Source: Roseateles koreensis (lineage in GTDB: Bacteria; Pseudomonadota; Gammaproteobacteria; Burkholderiales; Burkholderiaceae_C). From it: DNA of 64,000 nt. The position numbers and the translations under genes are program-made. Numbering within the stretch: position 1 is the first letter of the stretch; each line of letters starts with the position of its first letter. The notes beneath the pieces are model-generated. The model was not told where the DNA came from. It saw only the letters and a program-made list of their open reading frames with translations, and searched no databases. The stretch spans positions 62,001 through 126,000 of the forward strand of contig NZ_JAQQXS010000005.1 in NCBI RefSeq assembly GCF_028595305.1. Reading direction: 5' to 3'. Positions 1-9,041 of the stretch are shown here, one piece after another.

Positions 1-655
1 AGTTCTTGACGAAGAAGCTGGGCGGCAATTGCTCGGTGGTCGCCGCGCGCTGAACGGCCGGCCGAGCTTGCATGCGCTGGAGGTAGGGGCCGAGATGGGG
101 CCGGGTGTGGGCGGGGCGCTCAAAGTTGCGCGTCCAGCAACTCAGCACGAACGCCATGCAATCGGCCGGGCTGTAGTCGCGGCCCAGCAACCAGGGGCCG
201 CCGCTGTGCTGCAACTGCTGGTCCAATTGGTCCAGCAACAGGCCGATGCGTGTCTCGGCGCGCGCCTTGACTTCGCTTGCTCCGCCTGTGTTGCCGTCAG
301 CTACATAACGTTGAGAGTAGTAGTACACGGTGATGTTGGCGTGCAGGGTGTTGCTGAGCCAGAACATCCATTTGTAAACCTGGGCGCGCGCCGCCGACCC
401 CACGGGCGGCAGCATTTGCGCTTGCGGATGCGTGTCGGCAAGGTGCAGCAGAATGGCGCCGGTTTCATACAGCACCAAGTCCCCGTCCACCAGCACCGGA
501 ACCAGCCCATTGGGGTTGAGTTTGAGGTAGTCAGGCGACTTCTGCGCGTTGTTCGCCCGGTCCACCCATTTCAGTTCAAACGGCACCCCCAATTCCTCCA
601 GAAAAATGTGGGGCATCAAACTGGCGTCGCTGGGGTGATAGTGAAGGTGCAGCAT
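1..655 (-). CDS. Glutathione S-transferase family protein (3' end outside window)
   Basis: The reading frame opens at the ATG at 655 and runs off the left edge after 218 codons. The N-terminal part reads as a thioredoxin-like GST domain, with the NPNGLVPVL stretch (cis-Pro loop) near residues 46-54 and the following YETGAIL segment that normally contacts glutathione. The C-terminal half is helical, with a GRDYSPADCM motif (residues about 170-180) typical of the GST C-terminal N-capping box. Members conjugate or isomerise small molecules with glutathione in the cytosol; the substrate cannot be told. The frame is still open at position 2, so the true length is unknown. Confidence 0.88.
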   Translation of the reverse strand, partial: MLHLHYHPSDASLMPHIFLEELGVPFELKWVDRANNAQKSPDYLKLNPNGLVPVLVDGDLVLYETGAILLHLADTHPQAQMLPPVGSAARAQVYKWMFWLSNTLHANITVYYYSQRYVADGNTGGASEVKARAETRIGLLLDQLDQQLQHSGGPWLLGRDYSPADCMAFVLSCWTRNFERPAHTRPHLGPYLQRMQARPAVQRAATTEQLPPSFFVKN

Positions 656-834
656 GGGTGAATCTCTGTGAGGTGGGGTGCAGTGGGGTGCAGTGAAGGT
701 GCGGTCGCAAGGGATGCCGGGCCGTGCAACTTTACCAACTGGAAACAGCGAAGCAGTCAGCCGCCCGCAGGAGGGTGGCGTTGAAATATCGATGGGTCAC
801 CGATTCTGATTCTCTTGTGTCTTGTGAGGCTGTG

Positions 835-1527
835 ATGAATGCACTGATGATGAAAAAGACTGTGTTTTGGATAGGCCTGGTCGCAATGGCGAGTGTGGCA
901 GGTGTGGCAAATGCTCATGAAGGGGGCCGGGATTTTGATGGCGGCCATGGTGGGCATGGTGGACACGTGGTGTATGACGACCACTTCCATCACGATCACT
1001 ACTATCCGGCGCGTGGCTATGTGGTGGCTGGCGTGCCGCATGGCGCCTTGGCGGTGGGCTTCGGCCGGGATCGATATTGGTTCAGCGGCGGCGTCTGGTA
1101 TCGGCCGTATGGCCCCAATTTCAGGGTGGTAGTGCCGCCCTTTGGCGTCGTGATTCCGCTGCTGCCGTCGGCCTACGTGACGCTCAGCATTGGCGGTATG
1201 CCGTATTACTACGCCAACGGCATTTACTACACCCTGGCGCAACCGGGTCCGGGTTATGTGGTGGTGCAAGCACCGCCTGGGGCTGACAACGCACAAGCGG
1301 TGAGTGCCGTGGTGCCCTCTGCCGCGCCACCTGCTGTCGTGGCGAGCCCAGCCAAGCCGGAGCCCGTCATCTATCCGCGCAATGGGCAGAGCGCCGCGCA
1401 ACTCGAAGCAGACCGGCAGGGCTGCAATCGCTGGGCCACCACCCAACCCAGCGCGATGGGTGATGCGTCGGTGTTCAGCCGCGCGGTGGAGGCCTGCATG
1501 GACGCTCGCGGCTACACCCTGCGGTGA
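835..1527 (+). CDS. Secreted DUF6515-like hypothetical protein
   Basis: The protein has 230 residues. It starts at the ATG at 835, which has a GAGG sequence five bases upstream; an upstream in-frame GTG exists at 724 but lacks this support. It begins with a clear Sec signal peptide ending near ANAHEGG, followed by a His/Gly-rich stretch, a Tyr/Gly/Pro-rich domain (VVPPFGVVIPLLP, YYYANGIYY) and a C-terminal module with two Cys (DRQGCNRWA and EACMDARGY). This order matches exported proteins with a DUF6515 domain common in proteobacteria, whose function is unknown. The His-rich part might bind metal, which is a guess. Confidence 0.75.
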   Translation: MNALMMKKTVFWIGLVAMASVAGVANAHEGGRDFDGGHGGHGGHVVYDDHFHHDHYYPARGYVVAGVPHGALAVGFGRDRYWFSGGVWYRPYGPNFRVVVPPFGVVIPLLPSAYVTLSIGGMPYYYANGIYYTLAQPGPGYVVVQAPPGADNAQAVSAVVPSAAPPAVVASPAKPEPVIYPRNGQSAAQLEADRQGCNRWATTQPSAMGDASVFSRAVEACMDARGYTLR

Positions 1528-1542
1528 GTTTTATGGACGGCG

Positions 1543-3237
1543 TCAAGCCCATTGCACGACTCCTTCGGCCGCGTACCAGGCTTCCAGTCGTGGCGCCACA
1601 GCAGCTTCGATGCGTGTGCGCCGTACCTTCATGGTGGGCGTCAGGCAGCCGTTCTCGATGCTCCAGGGGTCGCGCAGGAGCACCAGCATGCGCAGTTGCG
1701 AGTAACTGGGCAACTGCGCGTTGACATGCGCCAGCAATTGGGTCATTTGCTGCACGACATCGGCCTGAACGGCTGGGTCGGTGATCTTGGGGCGCAGCGT
1801 TTCGTTCAAGACAATCAGGGCATAGGCTGCCGGCTGGCCCACCCCTGAAACCAGGCTCAACTCGATGTAGGGGTGGGCGTTCAGCAGGTTTTCCACCGGT
1901 GCCGGGGCCACGTATTTGCCCTTGGCCGTCTTGAACAACTCCTTGACGCGGCCCGTCAGCTTGAGCAGGCCTTGCGCGTTGTATTCGCCCTTGTCGCCCG
2001 TGTGGAAAAAGCCATCGGCGGTGAAGATTTCAGCATCCAGATCCGGGCGCTTGTAGTAACCCACCAACTGGCCGGGTGATTTGACCAGAATCTCTCCGTC
2101 CGCGCTGATTCGGGTCTGCACGCCGGGCATGGGTGCGCCCACCATACCGGTCGCCCGCAGCTGCGTGGTTGAGCTGTGCGAGTAGGCAAAATCTTCGGTC
2201 ATGCCATAGCCCTCCAGCAGATTCAGGCCGAGCTTGCGATACCACTCGATCAGCTCCGGCGGGATCGGCGCCGAGGCGCTCATCGCCATGCGCACCTGGT
2301 CCAGGCCCAAGCCGCGCAGCACCTTGCGGCGCACCAGTCCGCCAATCAGCGGCAGCTTCAACAGGCGATCCAGCTTGGCGGCGGGCATTTTGCTGAACAC
2401 GCCTTGCTGGAACTTCAGCCACAAGCGCGGCACTGAGCAGAACAGCGTGGGCCGGGCGCGAGCCAAGTCTTGCACAAACGTGTCCAGCGACTCCGCGAAG
2501 AATACATGGGTGCTGCCGTCTACCATGCTTGCGCAGGCCAATACCGCCCGCTCGTAGACATGGGCCAGGGGCAGGTAGGACAGCACCCGCATCGGCGTCC
2601 CGGCAGGCAGTACCGCCCTGACGAAGGCCACGCTGGCTTCGGTGGTACGCGTGACGCGCTCAAAGTTGTGCATCACGCCCTTGGGTTCACCCGTCGACCC
2701 CGAGGTGTAGATCAGCATGGCCAACTCGGTGGGCGTGCGTTGCGGGCGGCCCGGTAGCGGCGGCGTGCGTTGGATGATGTCTTGCCAGGTCTCGAAGCCC
2801 GTGGCTGGCGCCAGGGGCAGGGCGATGCAGGGGAGATGGCTTGGCACGCCGGGCTGTTGCGCAGGCCAGTTGTCGAGCTTGCCGACGAACAGCAGGCTGG
2901 CCTCACTGTGTTCCAGAACATAACGAACAACGTCTGCGGTCTCGGTCGGGAAGATCGCCACCGTAGTGCCGCCGGCCATCCAGATCGCCAGTTCGGCGAT
3001 GATGAAGTGGGCGCAATTCTTCGACAAGATGGCGATGCGCGCGCCACGCGGCAGGTTCAGCGATAGCAGGTGGGCGGCCATGCGCCGAGCCTCGTCTACC
3101 GTGCGTGACCAGCTGTAGTCTTCAACCCGGCCGCCTCCCAGGGGTTGGGTCAGGTAGACCTGATTTGGCGCCTGCGCCTCGTAATCGAAGACATAGTCGA
3201 GTATCAGCTTGGAAGTCGTTGTCGCCAAAGTGCCCAC
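1543..3237 (-). CDS. AMP-binding long-chain acyl-CoA synthetase-like ligase
   Basis: About 564 residues. It shows the adenylate-forming signature YTSGSTGEPKG (around residue 175), the GYGMTE motif (around 340) and the later TGDKGEY and GRVKELFKTAKGKYV segments, which end in the C-terminal catalytic lysine region. The family activates carboxylic acids with ATP and transfers them to CoA. The KELFKTAKGKYVAP form is common in long-chain fatty acid ligases. The start is taken as GTG at 3237 with GGAAAG upstream; an ATG at 3273 would add 12 residues that overlap the inverted repeat behind parA. The fatty acid chain specificity is not readable. Confidence 0.87.
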   Translation of the reverse strand: MGTLATTTSKLILDYVFDYEAQAPNQVYLTQPLGGGRVEDYSWSRTVDEARRMAAHLLSLNLPRGARIAILSKNCAHFIIAELAIWMAGGTTVAIFPTETADVVRYVLEHSEASLLFVGKLDNWPAQQPGVPSHLPCIALPLAPATGFETWQDIIQRTPPLPGRPQRTPTELAMLIYTSGSTGEPKGVMHNFERVTRTTEASVAFVRAVLPAGTPMRVLSYLPLAHVYERAVLACASMVDGSTHVFFAESLDTFVQDLARARPTLFCSVPRLWLKFQQGVFSKMPAAKLDRLLKLPLIGGLVRRKVLRGLGLDQVRMAMSASAPIPPELIEWYRKLGLNLLEGYGMTEDFAYSHSSTTQLRATGMVGAPMPGVQTRISADGEILVKSPGQLVGYYKRPDLDAEIFTADGFFHTGDKGEYNAQGLLKLTGRVKELFKTAKGKYVAPAPVENLLNAHPYIELSLVSGVGQPAAYALIVLNETLRPKITDPAVQADVVQQMTQLLAHVNAQLPSYSQLRMLVLLRDPWSIENGCLTPTMKVRRTRIEAAVAPRLEAWYAAEGVVQWA

Positions 3238-3245
3238 CTTTCCAG

Positions 3246-3314
3246 TCCGCCATAACGCAGCAGCTGAGCGCATCGCCTGAAAGCGACGCGCTCAGCTGTC
3301 CATTGAATGGCGGA
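3246..3314. repeat. Nested inverted repeats between the ligase gene and parA
   Basis: An inner perfect 11-bp inverted repeat (CAGCTGAGCGC at 3261-3271, GCGCTCAGCTG at 3288-3298) sits inside an outer 8-bp repeat (TCCGCCAT at 3246-3253, ATGGCGGA at 3307-3314). It lies just behind the parA stop and just before the ligase start on the same strand. There is no T run, so it is not a textbook intrinsic terminator. It could terminate, protect a 3' end, or act as an operator. Confidence 0.55.
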
Positions 3315-3340
3315 TTATGTGAACGGTGCCGCTGCGGCGC

Positions 3341-4114
3341 TTAGGTGTTTTCGCCAAGCCCGTTGAACAGGGCGAGGTATTCCTGGGTCAGCTTGTGGCG
3401 TTGATCCAGATGGATCATGGGTCGGGCCAGCTCATGCGACTCTTTGATCTTCACGCTGGCGCTGAGGTAGGGTTGCAGCACGGGCAAGCCTTCGTCGAGC
3501 AACTCCTGCACCGTGCGCTGGGGCAGGCTGGCGCGCGGCTGGAACTGGTTTACCACAATGCCTTCCACCCGCAGATCCCTGTTGTGATCGGCCTGAATCT
3601 CGTTCACGCTCTCCAGCAGACCGTAGAGCGCGCGGCGTGAAAAGTCGTCGCAGTCAAAGGGAATCAGGCAGCTATTGGCCGCGATCAGGGCCGAGCGGGT
3701 GTAGAAATTCAGCGCTGGCGGCGTGTCGATCCAGATTTGGTCGTAGTCTTTTTCAAGCGCCTGCAAGGCGTCCCGCAATTTGTAGATTTTGTAGCGGCTC
3801 TCTAATTTGCTGTGGAGTTCTTCCAACGCCGGGCTGGCACGCATCACATGCAAATGCTCCCAAGCTGAGGGGCTGATGAAGTCCGCCGTTTTGGTCGGCC
3901 TAACGCTGAAACTCAGCGTTGATTGGAAGAATTCCGCGGCACCAGGCGCCGCGTCGTCGGCCGCGTCACCCAGCAGATAGCGGGTGGAGTTGCCTTGCGC
4001 GTCCAGGTCGACCACCAAGGTTCGCAGGCCTTGATGCGCAGCAATGGCTGCCAAGTTGCTGGTGATCGTGGATTTGCCCACGCCGCCCTTTTGATTGAAC
4101 ACTACACGCCGCAT
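3341..4114 (-). CDS. Orphan ParA family ATPase
   Basis: 257 residues. The N terminus carries a deviant Walker A motif, KGGVGKST, starting around residue 8. Other ParA/MinD features follow: [12 protein letters not shown] (around 35-46) and IWIDTPPAL. The start is the ATG at 4114, preceded by GGAG; the frame is open upstream but the family begins here. These ATPases dimerise on ATP and position DNA or protein complexes. No ParB gene lies next to it, so it is more likely an orphan positioning ATPase than the chromosome partition pair. Confidence 0.88.
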   Translation of the reverse strand: MRRVVFNQKGGVGKSTITSNLAAIAAHQGLRTLVVDLDAQGNSTRYLLGDAADDAAPGAAEFFQSTLSFSVRPTKTADFISPSAWEHLHVMRASPALEELHSKLESRYKIYKLRDALQALEKDYDQIWIDTPPALNFYTRSALIAANSCLIPFDCDDFSRRALYGLLESVNEIQADHNRDLRVEGIVVNQFQPRASLPQRTVQELLDEGLPVLQPYLSASVKIKESHELARPMIHLDQRHKLTQEYLALFNGLGENT

Positions 4115-4235
4115 GAAACGCTCCGTCCTTGCCGTCAGTTCAGGTGTATTGTGCACTGCAGCAAAGATTCTCCAAAATTTGCAGTGTGGGCAGCGCAGCG
4201 AAAACGGAGTCGACCACGCCGAGGGCGTTCATCCG

Positions 4236-4970
4236 TCAGTGGTTGATGCCGGGCACCGCCTGCGCCTGTCCATTGGCCATGCGGCAGCGCTGCAAGTCAC
4301 AGGCGGTGGGCAAGTTGGCGCGGTACTCCACCACCGTTTTGAGTTGCGAGCGGTCTCGCGCACTGCAAAGATCGCCTTTGCCGTTGTCGTAGTAAGACGT
4401 GACGTCGACGCAGCGTCGTGAATGTGCGCCCAGGCCGTACAAATGCCCCATCTCGTGGGAGATCGCCATTTGCAGAGTTTCTTGCGCCGGGTAGCTCGGG
4501 TTGCGTGTCTTCAGCAACACAAAGCCCGCCGGGCTCAGGGCCAGCCGGCGTTGGCTCAAATTGGCCAGGGCGAAGTTGCCGCGCGTTTCGGCGTCGCTCC
4601 ACAGCACCTGCACATTGCCTTTGTTGACGGCCATCAGCGCCGGTGACATTACGCCCTGGGCCACCAGGCTGGGCACCCCGCAGCGCGACCACGCCTCGGC
4701 CGCCCGTTGCAGGGCCGCCATCACCAACCGGGCGCTGAACCAGGGGGGGGCGCCGCGGTGGTCGTAGACGAAGATGAGTTTTTCCGCCACCGCCGGGTGG
4801 TCTGTGCCGTCGCCCCAGGTTTGAATTTCACCGGGCCGGCACTCCGCAATCTCCTGCTCGCGGATTGACGGCCCGGCTTGTTGCTGCGGCTGCGCTGCAG
4901 CGGCCAGGGGCAGGCTGAGCATCAAGCCGAGCACCTGGCCCAACACCGCAGACGGCGTGCGCGCAATCAT
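4236..4970 (-). CDS. Secreted metzincin-like zinc metalloprotease
   Basis: 244 residues with an N-terminal signal peptide (hydrophobic stretch ending near LAAAAQPQ). Around residues 170-180 it has HEMGHLYGLGAH, the HExxHxxGxxH zinc-binding signature of metzincins (matrixin-like). A downstream SYYDNGKGD segment could provide a Met-turn equivalent, but no clear Met is seen there. Several Cys suggest a disulfide-bonded extracytoplasmic fold. The start overlaps the XdhC family gene by 4 bases (ATGA), so the two are probably co-transcribed. The substrate is unknown. Confidence 0.75.
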   Translation of the reverse strand: MIARTPSAVLGQVLGLMLSLPLAAAAQPQQQAGPSIREQEIAECRPGEIQTWGDGTDHPAVAEKLIFVYDHRGAPPWFSARLVMAALQRAAEAWSRCGVPSLVAQGVMSPALMAVNKGNVQVLWSDAETRGNFALANLSQRRLALSPAGFVLLKTRNPSYPAQETLQMAISHEMGHLYGLGAHSRRCVDVTSYYDNGKGDLCSARDRSQLKTVVEYRANLPTACDLQRCRMANGQAQAVPGINH

Positions 4971-5950
4971 GTCGGCGTGCGGGTTTTGACGGTGCTGCTC
5001 AGTTGCACGCCGTAGCGTTCTGACGTCATGTGCGCCAGGATGGAGAGCGCAATCTCCGGTGGCGTGCGGGCGCCGATGTGCAGGCCAACCGGGCCGTGCA
5101 GGCGCTGCAACTGGGCCTTGCTCAGGCCGAAGTGTTCGGCGAGCCGGGCCCGGCGCTTGGCTTGATTGACCCGTGAGCCGATGGCGCCCACATAAAAGGC
5201 AGAGCTCTTCAAGGCCTCCATCAGGGCAAGGTCGTCCAGCTTGGGGTCGTGGGTCAGGGCGACGATGGCGCTGTGCCCGTCGGGCGCAAAGGCGGTCACG
5301 GCGTCATCGGGCATTTCGGCCGTCAAGCGGGCGCCCGGAACCTGCCCGTTCTCGGCATATTCCTCGCGCGGGTCGCAGATCAGCACCTGATAGTCCAGCC
5401 CCAGCGCCATGCTGGCGAGGTAATGCGTCATTTGACCGGCGCCAATGATCAGCAGGCGCCACTGCGGGCCGTGGTGGGTGGTGAGGGTCTGCGCCGTCAG
5501 GGTCAACAGGTCGGCGTCGGCCTCGGATTCTTGCAGGGTGACGCTGCCATCGCTCAGGTTCAGTACGCGTTTGACACGCGTGCCCCGGTCCAGGCGTGCC
5601 AGCAGCGGCTCGATCTGCGACGCGGGCCCCACGGGTTCCAGCATCAACTCTAGCGTGCCACCGCAGGGCAGGCCAAAGCGGCTTGCCTCCTCGGCGCCGA
5701 CGCCATAGCGAAGCAGTTGGGGCCAGGCCAAGTCCAGGGCGCCTTCGCGTACTTTGGCGATCAAGTCATCTTCGATGCAGCCGCCCGAGACAGAGCCGGC
5801 GATCACGCCGTCGTCGCGCACCGCCACCACTGAGCCCACGGGCCGGGGCGCGGAGCCCCAGGTGCGGGTGATGGTGCCCAGCACCACGCGTCGGCCTTGC
5901 GCTGCCCACGTGGCGACTTGGCGCAAAATTGTCAGATCCATATTGTCCAT
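4967..5950 (-). CDS. XdhC/CoxI family protein
   Basis: 327 residues from the ATG at 5950 (an ATG at 5941 is also possible). The N-terminal XdhC_CoxI domain shows RTWGSAPRPVGS and SGGCIEDD. The C-terminal half is a Rossmann-like XdhC_C domain with IIGAGQMTHYLA and later FYVGAIGSR. Family members handle sulfuration and insertion of the molybdenum cofactor into xanthine dehydrogenase-type enzymes. No such hydrolase gene is in the window, so its client is elsewhere. It overlaps the downstream protease gene by 4 bases. Confidence 0.87.
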   Translation of the reverse strand: MDNMDLTILRQVATWAAQGRRVVLGTITRTWGSAPRPVGSVVAVRDDGVIAGSVSGGCIEDDLIAKVREGALDLAWPQLLRYGVGAEEASRFGLPCGGTLELMLEPVGPASQIEPLLARLDRGTRVKRVLNLSDGSVTLQESEADADLLTLTAQTLTTHHGPQWRLLIIGAGQMTHYLASMALGLDYQVLICDPREEYAENGQVPGARLTAEMPDDAVTAFAPDGHSAIVALTHDPKLDDLALMEALKSSAFYVGAIGSRVNQAKRRARLAEHFGLSKAQLQRLHGPVGLHIGARTPPEIALSILAHMTSERYGVQLSSTVKTRTPT

Positions 5951-5998
5951 GGACAGGGATACTAAACCGTTGATCCCTTTGCCGATGAAACCTGAACC

Positions 5999-6118
5999 AT
6001 GAAACCAGACCCACGCCAGCCCCCGCCACCCGCTGCAAGCCCGCGTCAATCGGCGTGGCAGAAATTTCTGGACTGGTATCTGGGCTGGCTTGGGCGGGTG
6101 TTCACCGGCAAGTTGTAA
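5999..6118 (+). CDS. Possible small protein of 39 residues
   Basis: ATG at 5999 to TAA at 6116. The N terminus is Pro-rich and the C terminus is aromatic and amphipathic (KFLDWYLGWLGRVF). It lies divergent to the XdhC family gene in an otherwise empty stretch. No strong ribosome binding site is visible and I recognise no family, so this is only a candidate for a small membrane-associated peptide. Confidence 0.3.
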   Translation: MKPDPRQPPPPAASPRQSAWQKFLDWYLGWLGRVFTGKL

Positions 6119-6202
6119 GCGTGTGAAGTGCGCGTCCTCGATCTCAACAGGCGAGCTAGCGTCCGGGTTTGACGTGGGCTGGCGCGAAAGGGTCAGGCAC
6201 TC

Positions 6203-6304
6203 TACAATCTAACGTTTAGCCTGATTGTGCAAATTTGCCGCTAATCAGGCACCCCTTGCGTATTTTTTGCACCGAGCGGTCTGTCGCCGGTGCATTTGTT
6301 TTTT
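6203..6304 (+). ncRNA. Structured leader or small RNA with intrinsic terminator before the acyltransferase
   Basis: A good -10 box (TACAAT, 6203-6208) has no clear -35 box. Downstream is a first hairpin (GCCTGATT 6219-6226 with AATCAGGC 6243-6250), then a second one: GCACCG-A-GCG against CGC-CGGTGC (6269-6293) followed by ATTTGTTTTTT. The second is a canonical intrinsic terminator ending 9 bases before the acyltransferase ATG. It could be a roughly 90-nt small RNA or an attenuating 5' leader. I cannot match it to a named riboswitch. Confidence 0.5.
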
Positions 6305-6312
6305 CCGGGCCC

Positions 6313-7422
6313 ATGAGCTTCCATGTCCAGAAATCTCGCCTGCTGCATGTCGACCTTCTGAAGGCGGCAGCGGCGCAGATGATCGTGCTGCATCATCTGT
6401 CAGCCTATGGTCCGATCGCGCAAGCGGTCGAGTCTTGGCTGCCGCATTTGATGCAGGCGCTTTATCACTATGGGCGTTTGGCCGTGCAAGTGTTTTTGGT
6501 GGTGGGCGGGTTTCTCAGCGCGCGTGCCTTGTCTTCGCGGGGCCAACCCCTGGACGCGTCGGTGCCGACCCTGTTGTGGCGCCGCTACCGCCGACTGGTC
6601 TTGCCCTTCATGGCGGCGGTGTTGCTGACGCTGGCGTGCTCTCTGCTGGTCGAGCCCTGGTTGCCCGAGTTGACACCACAGAGCGTGAGTTTTCAGCAGT
6701 TGCTGGCGCATGGCCTGTTGCTGCAGGACGTGCTGGGGTTTGAGTCGCTGACGGTGGGCGCGTGGTACGTGGCCATGGATTTGCAATTGTTTGCCACCTT
6801 GCTGGCGTTGCTGTGGGTGGCGCGCAGCCTGCTGCCGGCGCGTGGTTTGGGCCAGGGGCGCCGTTTGCTGCGCATATTGATGGCGCCGCTGCTGGTGCTT
6901 GCTTTGTGCATGGCCTCGCTGTTTGTCTTCAATCGCGATGCCAGCCTGGACGCTTGGGCGCTTTACTTTTTCGGCGCCTATGGCTTGGGCGCGCTGGTGC
7001 ATTGGTTTGGGCTGAGCCCGCAGCGTCGCTTGGGCCTGGGTTTGATGACTTGCCTGGTGGTGGCTGCGCTGGCGCTGGAGTTTCGCGAGCGCGCCGCCTT
7101 GGCCTTGCTGACGGCGCTGGCGCTGGCTTGGTGGCAGCGGCGCCATGAGCTGGGCTTGCCGGCGCTGCGCCGCGGCGGTGCCTTGGTGGCGCAACTGGGT
7201 AATCATTCCTACGCCTTGTTTTTGGTGCACTTTCCAGTCTGCCTGCTGATCAACGCGGTGTTTGCGCATCAAGGCCTGAGCAGCGCCGGCGCCGGTTTGG
7301 CATTTCTGCTGGCGGCCTGGGCGCTGAGCAATCTGGCCGCGATGGCCTTTTATCGGTGGGTTGAAGTGCCCAGCGGACGGTTGCGTCTCGTCCATTTGTT
7401 GCCGCGTCTGACCACCTCTTGA
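6313..7422 (+). CDS. Acyltransferase family 3 integral membrane protein
   Basis: 369 residues from the ATG at 6313. The N terminus RLLHVDLLKAAAAQMIVLHH matches the start of acyltransferase-3 proteins, where the His in the first helix is thought to be catalytic. About ten hydrophobic segments follow. The last ones carry HSYALFLVHFPVCLL and end in FYRWVEVPSGR, both typical of the family. Members transfer acetyl, succinyl or other acyl groups to envelope sugars, lipids or peptides at the inner membrane. The acceptor is unknown and no glycan cluster surrounds it. Expression may be controlled by the terminator directly upstream. Confidence 0.86.
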   Translation: MSFHVQKSRLLHVDLLKAAAAQMIVLHHLSAYGPIAQAVESWLPHLMQALYHYGRLAVQVFLVVGGFLSARALSSRGQPLDASVPTLLWRRYRRLVLPFMAAVLLTLACSLLVEPWLPELTPQSVSFQQLLAHGLLLQDVLGFESLTVGAWYVAMDLQLFATLLALLWVARSLLPARGLGQGRRLLRILMAPLLVLALCMASLFVFNRDASLDAWALYFFGAYGLGALVHWFGLSPQRRLGLGLMTCLVVAALALEFRERAALALLTALALAWWQRRHELGLPALRRGGALVAQLGNHSYALFLVHFPVCLLINAVFAHQGLSSAGAGLAFLLAAWALSNLAAMAFYRWVEVPSGRLRLVHLLPRLTTS

Positions 7423-7547
7423 TTGACGGCGCGATCGGCGTCGATGGGCAACGGTTGGTGGTGCGGTGCATATGGTGAGTGTGAATGGGCCGTCACGAAC
7501 ATTCAGTAGAGTAGGGGCCTTCTTGGTCCTGAAGGCTCGGAGGTCGG

Positions 7548-8474
7548 ATGTCCTTGCTGCAATTGACGCCGGAATGGCGGGCTTGGTTGCATGAGAACGT
7601 GACGCGCGGCTGTACCGCCGCTTCACTCCATGAGTTGTTGGTCAAAGGCGGTCATTCTCAGGGGGTTGCCCGCGAGGCACTGCGTGAAACATGTGCACTT
7701 GGCTGGGAGCGGCTGCAAGCCAGCACTGCGGCGTGGCAGCAGGGCTTGGCCTTGTCGGCGCATGCTGGTGTGGTCCAGGCGCCGGCCGAGACTGCTGCAT
7801 TTGCCGCTCAGCCCGCCCTGCGCCCCCACGTCAATCAAAACGCCAACCGCCTTCAAGCCAGCGATGGGCAAACCGTGCGCATTGCTGCGGTGTTGGACCA
7901 GCCGCAGGTGGTGCTGTTTGAAAACATGCTCAGCGCCGACGAGTGCCTTGCCTTGATGGCCTTGGCGGAGTCGCGCCTGAGCCGCTCCACTGTGGTGGAC
8001 GAGCAGCAGGGAGAGGCCCGCCAAGACGAGGCACGTAGCAGCGCTGGGGCCTGGTTTCAACGCGGCGAGACGCCCTTGATTGCGCGCATCGAGGCGCGCC
8101 TTGCCGAGTTGCTGCACTGGCCGGTGGATCATGGTGAAGGCTTGCAAGTATTGCGTTATGCCATCGGTGGCGAATACCGCGCCCATTACGATTATTTCAA
8201 TCCAGACTTGCCGGGCAGCCAACGGCATCTACAAACGGGCGGCCAGCGGGTCGGCACTTGTTTGTTATATCTGGATGAAGTGACGGCAGGCGGCGGCACG
8301 CGATTTCCAAAAATCGGCTTTGAGGTGCGCCCGAGTCGGGGGGCTGCGCTTTATTTCGCTGACGTCACCGCGGCGGGGCTGGAAGACGCTGACACCTTGC
8401 ATGCCGGCCTGCCGGTGGTCGAGGGCATCAAGTACATCGCCACCAAATGGCTGCGGCAGCGGCCTTACGGCTGA
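7548..8474 (+). CDS. Prolyl 4-hydroxylase-like 2-oxoglutarate/Fe(II) dioxygenase
   Basis: 308 residues with GGAGG-like spacing before the ATG (CGGAGGTCGG). The C-terminal half has the facial triad: H-x-D in the YRAHYDYF segment (around residue 212) and a distal His in LHAGLPV (around 284), followed by EGIKYIATKW, whose Lys binds 2-oxoglutarate. This matches bacterial P4H-like enzymes that hydroxylate proline in proteins or peptides. The first 100 residues form a helical extension resembling a DUF-type regulatory part. The protein target cannot be inferred. Confidence 0.86.
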   Translation: MSLLQLTPEWRAWLHENVTRGCTAASLHELLVKGGHSQGVAREALRETCALGWERLQASTAAWQQGLALSAHAGVVQAPAETAAFAAQPALRPHVNQNANRLQASDGQTVRIAAVLDQPQVVLFENMLSADECLALMALAESRLSRSTVVDEQQGEARQDEARSSAGAWFQRGETPLIARIEARLAELLHWPVDHGEGLQVLRYAIGGEYRAHYDYFNPDLPGSQRHLQTGGQRVGTCLLYLDEVTAGGGTRFPKIGFEVRPSRGAALYFADVTAAGLEDADTLHAGLPVVEGIKYIATKWLRQRPYG

Positions 8475-8570
8475 TTCGCAAGGCGTCAATTTAGGGGATC
8501 GGCTTGCGGTCCGCAGCGTTCAGGCATGACTTTTGCGTCTCTGTGCGCTGTGTCAGCCCTATCTTTTTCC

Positions 8571-9041
8571 ATGAAATTGCCCCCCGTGAGCTTCCAGTTG
8601 GAGCGTGCCGATCAAGCCGATGTTCAGGCTTTGATCGCGGCGCTGGACGCTTATCAATTACAGCTTTATCCCGCTCCGGCGCTTTGCCCCAGGCCGGTAG
8701 ATGCACTATTGCAGGCGCATGTGCGCTTGGCCGTGGTGCGTGATGCACACCGACGGGCCCTGGCCTGTGGCGCGGTGTGGCTGCATGAAAGCCACGCTGA
8801 GTTGGATCGACTGATGGTCTTGCCCGATTGGCGCGGCGGCGGGCTCGGCGCGGCCTTGGTCGAGGTCTTGCAGGCCGAAGCGCTGAAAGCGGGCAGAGAT
8901 TGCTTGCGGCTGGAAATGGGCGTGCGCCAAACGGCCGCTCAGCGTTTGTATGAGCGGCAGGGTTTTCGTCGGTGCACGCCGTTTGATGCAGGGCGTGGCG
9001 GTGTGTTTCGTGTTTATATGGAAAAGCGGTTGTGCCACTGA
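8571..9041 (+). CDS. GNAT family N-acetyltransferase
   Basis: 156 residues from the ATG at 8571; an earlier in-frame ATG at 8526 adds 15 residues and is less likely. The acetyl-CoA binding motif A is seen as VLPDWRGGGLGAALVE (residues about 80-95), followed by the family's RLYERQGFRRC motif B. These enzymes acetylate amines of small molecules or proteins. The ureD gene follows 129 bases later on the same strand. Its substrate is unknown. Confidence 0.82.
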   Translation: MKLPPVSFQLERADQADVQALIAALDAYQLQLYPAPALCPRPVDALLQAHVRLAVVRDAHRRALACGAVWLHESHAELDRLMVLPDWRGGGLGAALVEVLQAEALKAGRDCLRLEMGVRQTAAQRLYERQGFRRCTPFDAGRGGVFRVYMEKRLCH

